This document shows, piece after piece, positions 17,976 through 27,536 of a DNA stretch of 64,000 bases. A model generated the notes under the pieces. It had not been told where the DNA came from. It searched no databases and worked only from the letters and a program-made list of their open reading frames with translations. The position numbers were made by a program, and so were the translations under genes. Position 1 is the first letter of the stretch, and the number at the start of each line of letters is the position of its first letter. Source of the DNA: Rhynchopus sp. YZ270_cl-10. Its lineage: Eukaryota > Euglenozoa > Diplonemea > Diplonemida > Diplonemidae. The stretch is from positions 434,001-498,000 of the forward strand of contig OZ037919.1 of NCBI GenBank assembly GCA_964035575.1, in the 5' to 3' direction.

Positions 17976-18878
17976 ATGGTTGAAACCTCTCCACCTTCCC
18001 CTTCCCCACAGAATATTTCCTCTGCTCCAGACACTGCAGTACCCGCAAGCACTCCTTCTCCTCCTCCTCCCCCCCTTCCTCCTGCCTGTCAAAGCTACCC
18101 AGAGTTGCTGAAGGTGATTAGCACCTTGGCGGGGGTGGGGTTTAATGTGCAGTTGAGCGAACAGATGCTGTTGTTGGAGGTGAATGACGCGGAGGATGAA
18201 GACGAGGACAATGAGGAGCGCGCGGCACTTCTTTCTGACTATCTTGACACAGTGAGCGACGCACTCTCTGCAGACATCTCCTGCGACGTGCCCAACCTCG
18301 TCACCCTCCGCACCCCCACCACCTCCCACACGCTGCTCAAACAGCTCCGCTATATACAAAATTGCTGCATAAAAGCGGCCTCCCGCGCACAACGCGAACC
18401 TACCGAACGGTTAACAACCGTTTTAACGGAGCCCTCCTTATTCAATAAACACTCTCTCTTTGCGAAAGAAGTCACTGCAAGGGAGGTGCTGTGTAGTGAA
18501 GAAGCGTCTGCGGCGTCGATTTTGTTTGAATCTATTTTGTCCGAGCAGACGGAAGGAAGTAAAGGGCGGGAGGTGGGGTGGTTGCTGGATAGGCAGTGGG
18601 AGGGGCGTGCGGCGCTGTTGGATAGCGAGGCGGGGAAGAGGGTGGAGCTGGCGGTGTTGCGTGCGAAGGATGCTCCAGTTCATGTCAGTACAAGCACAAA
18701 GATTGCACACAGGGCAGCAGAAATATCATTGCTTGCTGACGCAATAAGACGCAAGAAGATACCGTTTCAAGCGTTAAACACAGCGTTTTTGTCACATCTT
18801 CATCAAATGCCACATCATTTAACGCCAATGTCCACCCCATCGAGTTCAACTGCAACATCTCTCTCAGCGCAGTCCTGA
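17976..18878 (+). CDS. Unknown acidic, Pro-rich N-terminal protein
   Basis: A protein of 300 aa from the ATG at 17976. I do not recognise a family. The first 45 residues are low-complexity Ser/Pro/Ala-rich (PSPPPPPLPPACQSYPELL). A predicted helical region with a hydrophobic core (VGFNVQLSEQMLLLEVN) runs into an acidic run (DAEDEDEDNEERAA). The rest looks helical (LLKQLRYIQNCCIKAASRA; a Glu/Arg-rich segment; IAHRAAEISLLADAIRRKKI). There is no signal peptide, TM helix or zinc site. It is uninterrupted by introns. A pyrimidine tract and AG lie about 95 bp upstream. GC-rich and AT-rich codon stretches alternate, as in the neighbours. Confidence 0.65.
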   Translation: MVETSPPSPSPQNISSAPDTAVPASTPSPPPPPLPPACQSYPELLKVISTLAGVGFNVQLSEQMLLLEVNDAEDEDEDNEERAALLSDYLDTVSDALSADISCDVPNLVTLRTPTTSHTLLKQLRYIQNCCIKAASRAQREPTERLTTVLTEPSLFNKHSLFAKEVTAREVLCSEEASAASILFESILSEQTEGSKGREVGWLLDRQWEGRAALLDSEAGKRVELAVLRAKDAPVHVSTSTKIAHRAAEISLLADAIRRKKIPFQALNTAFLSHLHQMPHHLTPMSTPSSSTATSLSAQS

Positions 18879-19048
18879 GCTTGGAGGGGGTTGAGAAAGG
18901 TGGGGAAGTAGCAGAGGAGGGTAACAAAAAAAGATTCATTTTCATCACAATGGTTATGCACCTCTACCCTGGCAATGTCTTTAAAGAGGTTGCTGGCAAA
19001 GAAGGGGCGTAAAGGGGGAGAGGAGGGCGAAAGGTCTTCTCTTTTTGA

Positions 19049-19090
19049 AAAAGATGTGTGTGTGTGTCACGAGAGACATATTTTCATCTT
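19049..19090 (+). repeat. Family C hairpin repeat
   Basis: AAAGATGTGTGTGTGTGTCA, then CGAGAGACATATTTTCATCTT. The outer stem AAGATG/CATCTT is kept and the loop reads CACGAGAGA. The 90-bp element starts 5 bp later. Confidence 0.75.
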
Positions 19091-19095
19091 TTAAT

Positions 19096-19182
19096 GGTGC
19101 TTTCGGAAGTCGGTCAACGACCTGTCAGCGACCTGTCACGACCTGTCGGCGACCTGTCAATATCGACCCCTCCCGGAGCACC
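19096..19182 (+). mobile_element. Small palindromic-ended element with 11-bp internal repeats, copy 1
   Basis: Ends GGTGCTTTCGGAAG and CTCCCGGAGCACC are imperfect inverted repeats. Inside are four units of about 11 bp (CGACCTGTCAG and variants). Copies at 61288-61363 (three units) and 25676-25773 (reverse orientation, five units) share the same ends. Non-coding. Confidence 0.8.
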
Positions 19183-19244
19183 ATTTAAGTTTTCTCTTGC
19201 TCATTTGTGTATTGTCCAATACCTTCTGTGCAAAATAAACAGCG

Positions 19245-19291
19245 GAGTGCATCCTCAGGTGTTGACACTAATACAACCAAGTTTTTCATTT
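19245..19291 (+). repeat. Family H repeat (representative)
   Basis: Consensus GTGGAGTTCATCCTCGGGTG, then TCTACACTAATACAACCAAG and TTTTCAA. Other + strand copies are at about 11870-11922, 24076-24118, 26440-26512, 39243-39290, 47208-47265, 50229-50275 and 63232-63300. Several end in a second motif, GTCGATAC(T)ACAA plus an A-run. Confidence 0.65.
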
Positions 19292-19702
19292 CAAACCCCC
19301 TCTCCCCATATTATGCACATCTATGAGGGTTCCGTTGGAAATCCAATGAGATGAGGTGCACCTAGCTCTCTTCCAAACGATGTTTTTTTTTTCTCTTACT
19401 TTTTTTTTTCCAGTTACACAACAACAAAACCAACCGCGCATGACTTTTTTTTTAGCGAAAATGTCATTTTGCCGCACATAAAAAAAGGTGACAATTATTT
19501 TTCCTAAATTAACTCCCCCGACTCCAATCACCCCCTTAAACCCCTTAAACCCCTTAAGTAACATCCCAAACATTTCCAGGGGTGACACACAGACAAAAAC
19601 CCCTTTTCATTAGGGCACAGAGCTGAACGCACATACACCTTCCCCCTCCTCCCTCAAATCATACATGTACTGTGAGAAATTGGGATTAGAGGTCATTTTT
19701 TT

Positions 19703-19735
19703 TAAGCACAGGCTTAGTTAGGTTCATTTTTCACA
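19703..19735 (+). repeat. Family B hairpin, diverged, at the 5' side of the DoxX-like gene
   Basis: TTTTAAGCACAGGCTTAGTT keeps the TAAGC/GCTTA stem with a short ACAG loop and then AGGTTCATT. A T-rich tract and TTTAG acceptor-like site follow, and the ATG at 19761 starts one base after that AG. Confidence 0.65.
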
Positions 19736-19760
19736 CTCATTTCTTTCGTTTTGCTTTAGG

Positions 19761-20357
19761 ATGTTACGTGGTGTAGCGAAGGTTGGGGCTGCAGGGATTG
19801 GAGCGTTTGGTGCCATGAAGCTGCTGCACAATGAATTAATGATGGCGGAGTTTGACACCTTCGGCTACCCGCGTGGCTTCGAGTATTGCGTCGGGATATG
19901 GGAGATTGTAGCTGCAGTGGGCCTCATCCAACGCAAGATGTGGGGAGGGACAAATCTCCTATTAGTAGCAGGGGGTGGTGCAAGCAGTGTCATCCTCCGG
20001 AGCAAGGACGAAAACTGCCCCGAAATTTGCAGGAACGTGGAGCTAGCGTGGGTATGCGCTTTTCTTTGATGTTCCAAAAATAAATTTAAACCATTGGATT
20101 TTTTTTTTCTCTTCTTTCTGCAGTTGTGCTGCGAGATTGCCTGCGTTCTGTTCATCAAACGGATGTGTTACCCAGCGCACACACGTTTGGATAGTAAATT
20201 CGCCTCTTCTCGTATGCAAAAGGTCTGGGAGGCGATGATGCTCGCCGCAGGCGCCAGTGGTGCGCGGCTCATTGCCTATGCCACAAATGCTGAGCCCACC
20301 TGGCCTGGGTGGGGGGGCCTTGAAATACAGTTCATCGAATGGGCGAGCAAAGCATGA
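19761..20357 (+). CDS. DoxX-like small membrane protein, two exons
   Basis: Exon 1 is 19761-20051 and exon 2 is 20124-20357. The intron has a GTATGC donor and a CTTTCTGCAG acceptor, phase 0, 72 bp. The product is 174 aa. Hydrophobic segments include VAKVGAAGIGAFGAM, YCVGIWEIVAAVGLIQ and LLLVAGGGASSVIL, plus further helices in exon 2 (CCEIACVLF; AGASGARLIAYA). The motif FGYPRGFEYCVGIWEIVAAVG resembles the G-x-P...F-x-x-x-(I/V)G-x-x-E core of DoxX/DUF4267-type four-helix proteins. The likely location is an organelle or other internal membrane. The ATG directly follows a TTTAG acceptor, so any trans-spliced 5' UTR is essentially the leader alone. The family call is tentative. Confidence 0.7.
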
Positions 20358-20824
20358 TAACCAGCGGTGTGATCTGGGGTGGGGGAGGTGGGGGTGGGGA
20401 GTCTCACCCAGGGGAGATGGGGAAAGCACTTTGAGCATTCATTACAACCTATCTCTCCCGTTTCGCGGTTTTTTGCCTCCCGTTGGTGTAGCTGAATGGG
20501 GGGCGGAAGTGCGAATCAGCCGTCAAATTTTGGTGTGGAGTGAAAAAAAGTGCGCAAGAAATGCGAATCACCCCCTCTTCAGCCACACCATTTTAGAATA
20601 GTGTATCCAATGAAGGTTTTTTTTTTGAGTCTCCTCTCTGTTCACGCAGAGAAGGCGCCCCCTTCGTCAATGACGTCGTGACGTCATCGATGCCGTCGTA
20701 ATTACAACGCCATGCCGCTCGTAATGTCCTTACGATTACAACGTTGCATTGAGTTCCCCTATATGAGGGAGAGAAAAAAAGGACATTCTTTATTTCCCCC
20801 CCCCCCTCTATTTTTTTTGTAAAC

Positions 20825-20911
20825 CACTCCCCTACACGACACACTCCCCTACACGACACACTCCCCTACACGACACACACTCCCCTACACGACACACTCC
20901 CCTCCATCCTC
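20825..20911 (+). repeat. 17-bp tandem repeat
   Basis: CACTCCCCTACACGACA is repeated about four and a half times with one 2-bp insertion. The interval 20358-21207 otherwise holds only C/T-rich sequence and an inverted GACGTC/GTAATTACAAC segment at 20670-20750. No gene. Confidence 0.85.
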
Positions 20912-21207
20912 ACACCTCTCTCTACACCCTCTCTCTCCAGGACAAAAAGAGAAATCAACTCTCAACACAAACATACCCCCTCATCCCCTCCATTGCTCTC
21001 GCTCTCTTGGCGTGAATTATTTCCCCCTCATATAGTGCCACCCGAAGAGGGGCTTTTCTTCAGTGTGAAGAAGCGCTCAAAAACGCAAATCAAACCACTA
21101 CAAAAAGGGGGAGGGAATTGGAACGAACCAACCTACTTTGACCTAAGACAGGCACGATCTCTCTCTCGCTGCTTACCCCATTTCCTGAGACTGGAGATGT
21201 GGTGGGT

Positions 21208-23154
21208 ATGAATGGCACTCGCGACATGAACGGGATCTACAACCCGCCATTGGGTGTTCACCAAAATGGAGGCTCTCCAATGGACATTGAGGGGTTTCAC
21301 GAGCAGCAATCAACGCAAATTGAACCTCTCAACCATGAGCTCTTCAACACCCCTGCCGACGACGAGGTGTCGAACTCCGAACTCAGCGAGGCCCTCCAGT
21401 ACCTTCTCGAGGAAGACGACGACGCGCTGCTCTCGATCCCTTCCCTTATGGAGAACTCCCCTTCCCCGAGCATGGGGAATTCCCCTTCTCCCACCCTTCC
21501 CATGCCTCGGAAGGATGCGAGAGAGCAGAACCACGCCTCTTCTGTCCTCTCCTCACTACCGTCGTCAGGGTTGCAAATGGAAGGGCTGCAGATGGACGCC
21601 CCTTCTTTGCCATCATGCTCGCGGTCAGCTCCGTTAGCACCACCGTTGACGCCTAAGGTTGTACCGATTTCGAAAGGATTGGGATTGGAAGAGGATTCCG
21701 CTGTACTCGCGTTTTTCCGTTTTATGAACACCCTAGTAGAATCGTGCGCCTCAGGGAATGTGACCGCAACTGCAGTGTTATTGACCGCACAGCGTTTGTA
21801 CACGGGGTTGCGTAGCATCGAAAGGGCGGAGGAAACGGTATGCGGTCTGATGGCACTCCTCGGGGTAAACGGTGAGGTTCCGACACACCCTGTGAAAGAG
21901 ATTGAGCGGAATGCGAGGCACGTCTTGGAGAAGGTGGTGGAGGAGATGGAGGGGTCTTGGGTGGTGGTGACAGGGGAGCAGAAGAAGAAGATTACTGCGA
22001 CGATTGCGGAGGGGAGAGCGCTGTCTCCTGGGGACGCCTTTTTATGGAAGAAAATGTCGCATCGGATTGCCTGCATTGCTGTCCGCTCCTCAAAAGAATG
22101 GTCAGGAGAACGTCGTCGGTGCATCTGCTATTTACCGCACAATGCTGACCCTCCACATCAATCACATAGCATCACCCTCCGAAGTCTTAGTGAATTAGGC
22201 GGTGCGCTGCACTTTCTTTATGCACCGGAAAGCATACCGCAAAGCACACCGCTTCAAATGACATCTCAAACGGACCCACAAATTGCGCTACCAGAACTCC
22301 CAGAGGTTCCTCAAGCGGTGGAGGAGAGGGTGGAGAAGGAGGGAATGACCGAGGAGGAGAAGGAGGCGATTCGGTTGAGGGATAAGATAATGCTGCGGTC
22401 GGTTGTTGTTCCGGTGGGGCTGGATGACGAAGGGCTACTTGATGTGCCGGTTAAGTCTCCGGCGGTAGGTCTTGCCGGAAGGAAAAGGGGGCGACTTTCA
22501 AAAGAGGAAGCCAGAGAACGTGACCGCCTTGCAGAAATTGCACGACTTCAACATAAAGACCTCCAATCGCGTGTCGAAAGGGAGGCCATAGAGGGATACG
22601 CTATGTCAGGGAATATACGGCTCCTGCCGCACAGCCAAGAGCTTCTGGACACAGCAGCTGCAGAGCGTGCTGCGAAAATGGCGTCAAAACGGCCGAGGGA
22701 AGAGGATGCCATTGGTTTGGCCCCAGCAGGGATGCAAAACTATGAGGAAACGTCGTTGAGGTATAATAGTGCGAGCGTGGCGACGTTGAAGAAACGGCCG
22801 AGGTTGGTAGGGAGGCAGAAGAAGGTGGTGAAGAAGGAAGAGGCCCCGCTGCAGCTTGTCGTTCCCTCAGAACGGCCGTCAGTACTGCCCGGAGAGCAAC
22901 GGCCTGTCGGAACTCCCCCAATGAAGTTTTCTGAAAAAGCGAACAGACGCACCGTCGTTCTGTCAAATGGTGCCACGGTAGTAAACTGGGCCTGGAAAGA
23001 CACCAGAATCCGTGGAAGCCCACGCCGTCCTCCTCCAGGCCTAGACCTCCTTCCTGCCCAGCCACCCAATGGGAGCTTTGAAGAGCTTGAAAGCCTCTGG
23101 GAAATGTGCAAAGGGAAAAAGATTCCATGGGAGAGAAGATATTCTGATGATTAG
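21208..23154 (+). CDS. Large unknown protein with basic AT-hook-like and coiled-coil regions
   Basis: A protein of 648 aa from the ATG at 21208; the open frame reaches a few codons further upstream without another ATG. I do not recognise it. The N-terminal part is acidic and Ser/Pro-rich (LLEEDDDALLSIPSL; NSPSPSMGNSPSPT). A helical region with EIERNARHVLEKVVEEMEGS follows. The C-terminal half has AGRKRGRLSKEEARERDRLA, whose RKRGR core resembles an AT-hook followed by a charged helix, then KRPREED and KKRPRLVGRQKKVVKK, both nuclear-localisation-like. Overall this suggests a nuclear, possibly chromatin- or transcription-related protein. No introns are evident. The upstream region is C/T-rich but lacks the hairpin repeats. 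Confidence 0.65.
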   Translation: MNGTRDMNGIYNPPLGVHQNGGSPMDIEGFHEQQSTQIEPLNHELFNTPADDEVSNSELSEALQYLLEEDDDALLSIPSLMENSPSPSMGNSPSPTLPMPRKDAREQNHASSVLSSLPSSGLQMEGLQMDAPSLPSCSRSAPLAPPLTPKVVPISKGLGLEEDSAVLAFFRFMNTLVESCASGNVTATAVLLTAQRLYTGLRSIERAEETVCGLMALLGVNGEVPTHPVKEIERNARHVLEKVVEEMEGSWVVVTGEQKKKITATIAEGRALSPGDAFLWKKMSHRIACIAVRSSKEWSGERRRCICYLPHNADPPHQSHSITLRSLSELGGALHFLYAPESIPQSTPLQMTSQTDPQIALPELPEVPQAVEERVEKEGMTEEEKEAIRLRDKIMLRSVVVPVGLDDEGLLDVPVKSPAVGLAGRKRGRLSKEEARERDRLAEIARLQHKDLQSRVEREAIEGYAMSGNIRLLPHSQELLDTAAAERAAKMASKRPREEDAIGLAPAGMQNYEETSLRYNSASVATLKKRPRLVGRQKKVVKKEEAPLQLVVPSERPSVLPGEQRPVGTPPMKFSEKANRRTVVLSNGATVVNWAWKDTRIRGSPRRPPPGLDLLPAQPPNGSFEELESLWEMCKGKKIPWERRYSDD

Positions 23155-23256
23155 GGGATTTTTAGAGGAAAAAAAAGAAAGAAAAAAAAGGAGACTCAGG
23201 AAAAAAATGGCCGGGGTGAAAAAAATGGCATCTTTTTTTTATAAATGTCGCTTTTT

Positions 23257-23301
23257 GGTGACTAAAGCACAGAGAGGCTTAGGTTCATCTTATAAATTTT
23301 T
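23257..23301 (+). repeat. Family B hairpin repeat
   Basis: GGTGACTAAAGCACAGAGAG then GCTTAGGTTCATCTTATAAA and a T-rich tract. It lies 100 bp after the stop of the 21208 gene. Confidence 0.8.
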
Positions 23302-23611
23302 GATTTTTCTTTTTTGTCGCATGAAATGAAGGAGGGAATAGAAACAACGCATTTTGAACACAATTGTGCGATTCTGAGGATGAACCGCGCCGCAAAGCCA
23401 CTCCTCACCAAACAGGTCGAGGTGTTGTGCGTTTCACCACAACCTCTCCCATGGGGTTTTTCCCCTCGTGTGATGAGTGTTAAGTTTCTATATTTCACTG
23501 TAACCTACAAAGTATGAAGCAGGCATGTGGCGCTGACACTACCTGGTAGTTTTTGGCAGCCATGCTCACATGGTACCGCCTCTCTTTGCTTTGTTTTGCT
23601 TTTTGAGTGTC

Positions 23612-23646
23612 AAAGATGTGTGTGCACGAGAGGCACATTCATCTTA
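23612..23646 (+). repeat. Family C hairpin repeat, best copy
   Basis: AAAGATGTGTGTGCACGAGA then GGCACATTCATCTT. The stem GTGC/GCAC closes exactly the ACGAGAG loop seen in family B, with an outer AAGATG/CATCTT helix. A family A 3' part (TACACTGTCACGAGAGGG) follows at 23662. Confidence 0.85.
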
Positions 23647-24000
23647 CATTTTCTTTGGTCTCAGTACACTGTCACGAGAGGGATTTGTGTTTCAAGTCCA
23701 CTTTCGTTTGTTGTGCTTAGGCTTAGGTGCAGCTTACAAAGTTGTTCGTTTTTTGTTTTTCTGTTTTTTTTAGACGCGTTTTTGTTGTTGTTATTTACTG
23801 TGTGAATGTCAAATGCATGACATTCATTTGCATCTATTGTTCTATCCCGAAAAAAGCTTTGAAGCGGCTCTGTCGTGGTGAGTGCACTTTGTGTTCATCC
23901 GATATACTGCTTGGCTACAAAAAATTTTTTTTGTCGGTGCCTGCGTCCCAGAGGCGTTTGCACTATCAAAACGTCATCTTTGTTTTTTTTTTGTTGGAAA

Positions 24001-24118
24001 GTGGAGATTGCGACAACTGTGGCAACACAACCGAGGCAACTACACTACTCCAACAATTTTTCAAAAAAAAAAATTATAGTGGAGCACACTCTACTAATAC
24101 AACCAAGTTTTCAAAATT
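24001..24118 (+). repeat. Family I plus family H composite
   Basis: GTGGAGATTGCGACAACTGT and its family I continuation end in an A-run at about 24070. A family H copy (ATAGTGGAGCACACTCTACT, AATACAACCAAG) begins directly. The same family I block occurs at 59936-60011 without H. Confidence 0.75.
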
Positions 24119-24318
24119 TAAAAAATGTAGTGTGTCTAGCATATACACTGCAAACCCGTAAACCCGCAAATAATTTCCCTGTTGTTTGCATTAGTGCACC
24201 CAAGGTGTGACATGAGAGGTGTAGTTATAGGTGGGAGGCTTCAACAATGAAATACCACTACTCTTATCGTCGCTTTACTTATCCATGATGATGTATCTAA
24301 TTGCACTTCTCTTCTTAG

Positions 24319-24355
24319 GTGACATAGGCACGTGAGTGCTTAAGTTCATCATTTA
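24319..24355 (+). repeat. Family B hairpin repeat, diverged
   Basis: AGGTGACATAGGCACGTGAG then TGCTTAAGTTCATCA. The arms are degraded and the family layout is retained. Confidence 0.55.
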
Positions 24356-24910
24356 GTGGGTCGCTATATTTGGGTGTTTTTTTCTTCTGTCCCACATACA
24401 AGCATTACCCTTGCCTGATTCTGTAGCATAACGTTTTTTTTTGTTTTTTGTTTTTTGTTTTTGCAGCAGTTTCTTTGCTGTTCAGCATATTTCAAATTTA
24501 CCCAAAGGGCTTTTGCACTGTTGTGTTGTCTGCACTCCGTTATTCGTGTATGTCGGCCATCCACAGGACAACCCTTTTTATCAATTCTCCAAAGAGAAAT
24601 AGTGTCCGACGTCCGACGATAGTCCATGTGGTGAGGCGTTTTGCACTGGTTCACTTCTCGCTATTCCAAAAAAAACCCCCCTTCCCAAACCCCCCAAAAC
24701 CGTTCGTTCCAGCCACGTGCTTGCCAGCACGCAAACAAGGACCACGAGCTTTCTCAAATAATCAGAAAATTGTGTTTTTTTAATAAACATCTGCTTTTTT
24801 TGAAGGTTGAAGGTTCTCTCTTCAGTACCTCGGATCTGCAGGAAAAAAAATTGCTTCGGCAAAATATAGTATTTTTTTTTTTTTTTTGAAGTTGACATAA
24901 AGGGGGGTGG

Positions 24911-25165
24911 GGGATAAAACAATTATCCCCCGTTTTTTCTCCCCCATTTTATTTTATTTTATCCCCCACTACAGTTATCCCCCATTTCCCACACCGCGTT
25001 TTTGGTGTGGATTTTCCTTGGGGATGGGGATATTCAGGTGGGAAAAAAGAGAGATATTTTTTTTTATCCCCCACTACAACTATCCCCCATTTTTTGAGAA
25101 GAAAAAACTGGCGATATTTTTTATTTTATCCGCCATTCTACAGTTATCCCCCACTACAATTATCC
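24911..25165 (+). repeat. Degenerate TTATCCCCC(A) array
   Basis: The phrase ATCCCCCACTACAGTTATCC and variants occur four times at irregular spacing, with further isolated TTATCCCCC units. Lone G-rich inverses (GGGGGATAA) are at the left end. Non-coding. Confidence 0.7.
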
Positions 25166-25628
25166 CTCCCCCCCCTTTAAAGGTTCCTGCCTTTTAGGTT
25201 CCCCTTTGTGTGGTTTTATCTGACATACAGAAGTATTGCGAAGTTGCGCCACTTTTCTCTCTCTTCGTATTTTTTCTTCTTTTGTGTTTTTTCTTTTTGT
25301 TTTTCCGCTGTGGATTGTTGGGTTGTCCAGAGGGCATATCCTATCGTTCCAGCATACACTTCGCACACGTCTCTTCGCCGTTATGAGATACCGACATGGT
25401 ATCTGATGGGAAATATTTCGCGCAGGAATTCCCCATAAAATGATACCCCATACCCACACAGTATCTATTCAACAAAGGAATTGGTGTTGTTTGGCATCTG
25501 TCTTTTGGGTATTCCCGAAATGGAAACACAGGGTTATAATGTGTGTGTTCCGTTACAACAAAGGGAGAGGGGTTGCCTACAAAAAGGGTATCCACTTTTT
25601 CAATTTTTTTTTTTACTATTTTGGGAAA

Positions 25629-25661
25629 TGTATGTGTATGAGAGGCATGCATCTTTCAAGT
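25629..25661 (+). repeat. Family C hairpin repeat, diverged
   Basis: TGTATGTGTATGAGAGGCAT then GCATCTTTCAAG. The outer CATCTT arm is kept, and the small element follows 15 bp later. Confidence 0.6.
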
Positions 25662-25675
25662 TTTTTGTTTTTTTT

Positions 25676-25773
25676 GGTGCTCCGGGAGGGGTCGATATTG
25701 ACAGGTCGCCGACAGGTCACCGACAAGTCGTGACACGTCGCTGACAGGTCGTTGACCGACTTCCGAAAGCACC
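25676..25773 (-). mobile_element. Small palindromic-ended element, copy 2 (reverse)
   Basis: Reverse orientation relative to the copies at 19096 and 61288: it begins GGTGCTCCGGGAGGGGTCG and ends CTTCCGAAAGCACC, with five internal 11-bp units. It again lies just 3' of a family C hairpin. Confidence 0.8.
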
Positions 25774-25974
25774 ATTTTTGTTTTTTTTTCTTGTCTGCGG
25801 CAAACACCCTGAAACTCGCCGGATGTAAATAAATTGAGGGCCATTTGTAGTCTTGAGTCTTTTTCTTTTTCTTTTTGTTGAAAGTTGGGAGGGTTGTTCT
25901 TTCATGAGAGAGAGGGGGAGGGGGAAGTTGTTAGCTTTTGTAAAAAAGTGTTGAGTAATACACTACGGTGAAAT

Positions 25975-26092
25975 ACCGTATTCGTACAAAAAATTATCGA
26001 CCGTAAAAATGTTCGACCTTTTCAGGATTTTTTTTTTCTGGAAGTTTGACCCTTTTTTTTTTTTTTACGATAATTTTTTGTACGAATACGGT
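25975..26092. mobile_element. MITE, CCGTATTCGTAC terminal inverted repeats
   Basis: Left ACCGTATTCGTACAAAAAAT and right ATTTTTTGTACGAATACGGT are inverted repeats of about 24 bp. TA (or AAAT) flanks both ends. The interior holds ATGTTCGACC and T-runs. A second copy at 46954-47154 carries a nested insertion. Confidence 0.85.
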
Positions 26093-26185
26093 AAATGCCT
26101 TGACTTGTGATTTTACTTTTGTGGTTTCACTCTGTTGGCTTACAACGGTGAAACCACAAGGTAAAAATCACAAGTAAAGTCATTT
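26093..26185. mobile_element. MITE with ACTTGTG/CACAAGT arms
   Basis: AAATGCCTTGACTTGTGATT is mirrored by AATCACAAGTAAAGTCATTT, and the inner arms TGTGGTTTCAC/GTGAAACCACA match. It abuts the previous MITE directly. Related to 26201-26346 and 48635-48745. Confidence 0.75.
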
Positions 26186-26200
26186 ACTTAACTGTGTATG

Positions 26201-26346
26201 CGACGTTGAAGTAACTTACTTTACTTGTGGTTTTACATGTCATTTTTTTACTTGTGTTTAAGCTGCACGCTTACGTTTTTACGTGTGCCACAAGTAAACT
26301 ATTTTCACAAGTAAAACCACAAGTAAAGTCATTTACTTCAACGTCG
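26201..26346. mobile_element. MITE with CGACGTTGAAGTAA terminal inverted repeats
   Basis: Left CGACGTTGAAGTAACTTACT and right TCATTTACTTCAACGTCG are inverted. Inside, TTTACTTGTGGTTTTAC faces GTAAAACCACAAGTAAA. The 48635-48745 element (CACGACGGTGAAGTAAATGA) is a family member. Confidence 0.8.
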
Positions 26347-27244
26347 AATGGGTATGGGAGGGAGGGAGGGATGGGATGGGATACTGGATTCAAAAAAAAG
26401 TTCTGAAAGAGCAGAGCAAAGAGTAGGAAGGAAAGAAATAGTAGAGTTCATCTTCGGGTGTCTACACTAATACAACCAAGGTTTTCAATGAGAGTGTCGA
26501 TACTACAAAAAAAAAAGGCTTAAATGATAATCCGATTCATTTAGGGGGAGGGGTAGTTGGGGTGTAAAGAAAAAAAGGCGAAACAAAATAGCAGACAAAA
26601 AAAAAAGTTTTAAAAAAGAGCGCAGTAGTGGAAAATCAAGAAATAGTGATCCGAATAAAAGCACAAAAAAAAGGGTACAGTGTTTTAGTCTCCTCACACA
26701 CAGCCTCGCCTGGTAATGTATCCCGCGCAAGGATTACCCCTTACCGTAAGTGTACAAGTATTGGGCAGTAGAACAAGAGGACTGTAACAATGTTCGACTG
26801 TACAAGGAGTTGGGGCTTTGGGGGTTTTTTGCCAACTTGGGGCTTGTTCGGTCCAACATTGTTACAGTTGGGGGCAGAACACATAGGGACTTCACTGGAT
26901 TTTTTTATTAACTTGGTATGTGGACCGTACAAAAGTTGGGAACTTTTGGGCATTTTATTAACTTTAAGTTGGGACTTCTGTGAGGTCCAGCATTTGTATA
27001 TTTACGGTAAATTGATTTTAGACACACTCTCGTGGAGTTCCACCAATATCACCCACAGAGATCCGGCACCATGAAAAAAAGTGGTGTGTTGCCGCGCACC
27101 CGGAGCACCGCTTCTTTACTAAATACATCACCCCTTGTTTGGGGTTCGACCCCACAACGGTCTCCGTAACAGAGGAGTTTCCATTGTATCGAATTTCACT
27201 TTTTAAAAAATATTTTTTTGGGCAGGACCCCAACCACCCTACAT

Positions 27245-27445
27245 CGCACAGGATTCATGCCCCTGTGTTTGCAATGATCCTTTCATTTATCTGATGAATG
27301 GAAGCGGGAGTAGCACAAATCAGATGTAAACCACGAAATGGATTGTAGGACTGCATGGTTGGGGTGTCCACCCCCTGGTACACCCGGTCATACCAAAGGT
27401 ACACTGTTCACGAGAAGGGCTTTTGTATTTCAAGTCAACTTTTTT
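27245..27445 (+). repeat. Family A repeat, long form
   Basis: This copy extends about 80 bp further 5' than most, as does the one at 63360-63550. It contains GTGTTTGCAATGATCC and an ATCTGAT...ATCAGAT stem, then GATGTAAACCACGAAATGGA, a GGGGTGTCCACCCC hairpin and GTACACTGTTCACGAGAAGG, and ends TTTCAAGTCAAC plus a T-run. It is followed by family B and then the PIG-X-like gene. Confidence 0.85.
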
Positions 27446-27449
27446 GGTT

Positions 27450-27511
27450 AGGTGACTAAGCAAACGAGAGGCTTAGGGTCATCTTATAAACCTTTTCTTT
27501 TTTTCAGCACT
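27450..27511 (+). promoter_or_regulatory. Family B hairpin plus pyrimidine tract: candidate trans-splice acceptor
   Basis: GGTGACTAAGCAAACGAGAG then GCTTAGGGTCATCTTATAAA, followed by CCTTTTCTTTTTTTCAG. The CAG would give a 5' UTR of about 30 bases before the ATG at 27537; a second CTTCAG lies closer. The acceptor role is inferred from layout. Confidence 0.5.
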
Positions 27512-27536
27512 CCCCCCACTTCTCCCTTCAGAGACA

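Larger units (their letters stand above)
23155..27536. other. Gene-free region: hairpin repeats and MITEs
   Basis: No host gene is supportable over 4.4 kb. It holds families A (23662), B (23257, 24319), C (23612, 25629), D (23934, 24625), H (24076, 26440) and I (24001-24075), a TTATCCCCC array, the reverse small element and a cluster of three MITEs. The + strand ORF at 26790 is low-complexity and overlaps an inverted repeat (GTAACAATGTTCGAC/GTCCAACATTGTTAC), so I do not call it. Confidence 0.65.

Noticed and set aside
26790-27074. 94-aa + strand frame (Trp/Phe/Leu-rich)
   Set aside because: It overlaps inverted repeats and T-rich repeats of AAGTTGGG/TTTATTAACTT; composition explains the open frame.
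27130-27180. GGGGTTCGACCCC, resembling a tRNA B box
   Set aside because: The T-stem has a mismatch, no A box lies at the right distance upstream, and no acceptor stem forms, so it is not a tRNA gene.
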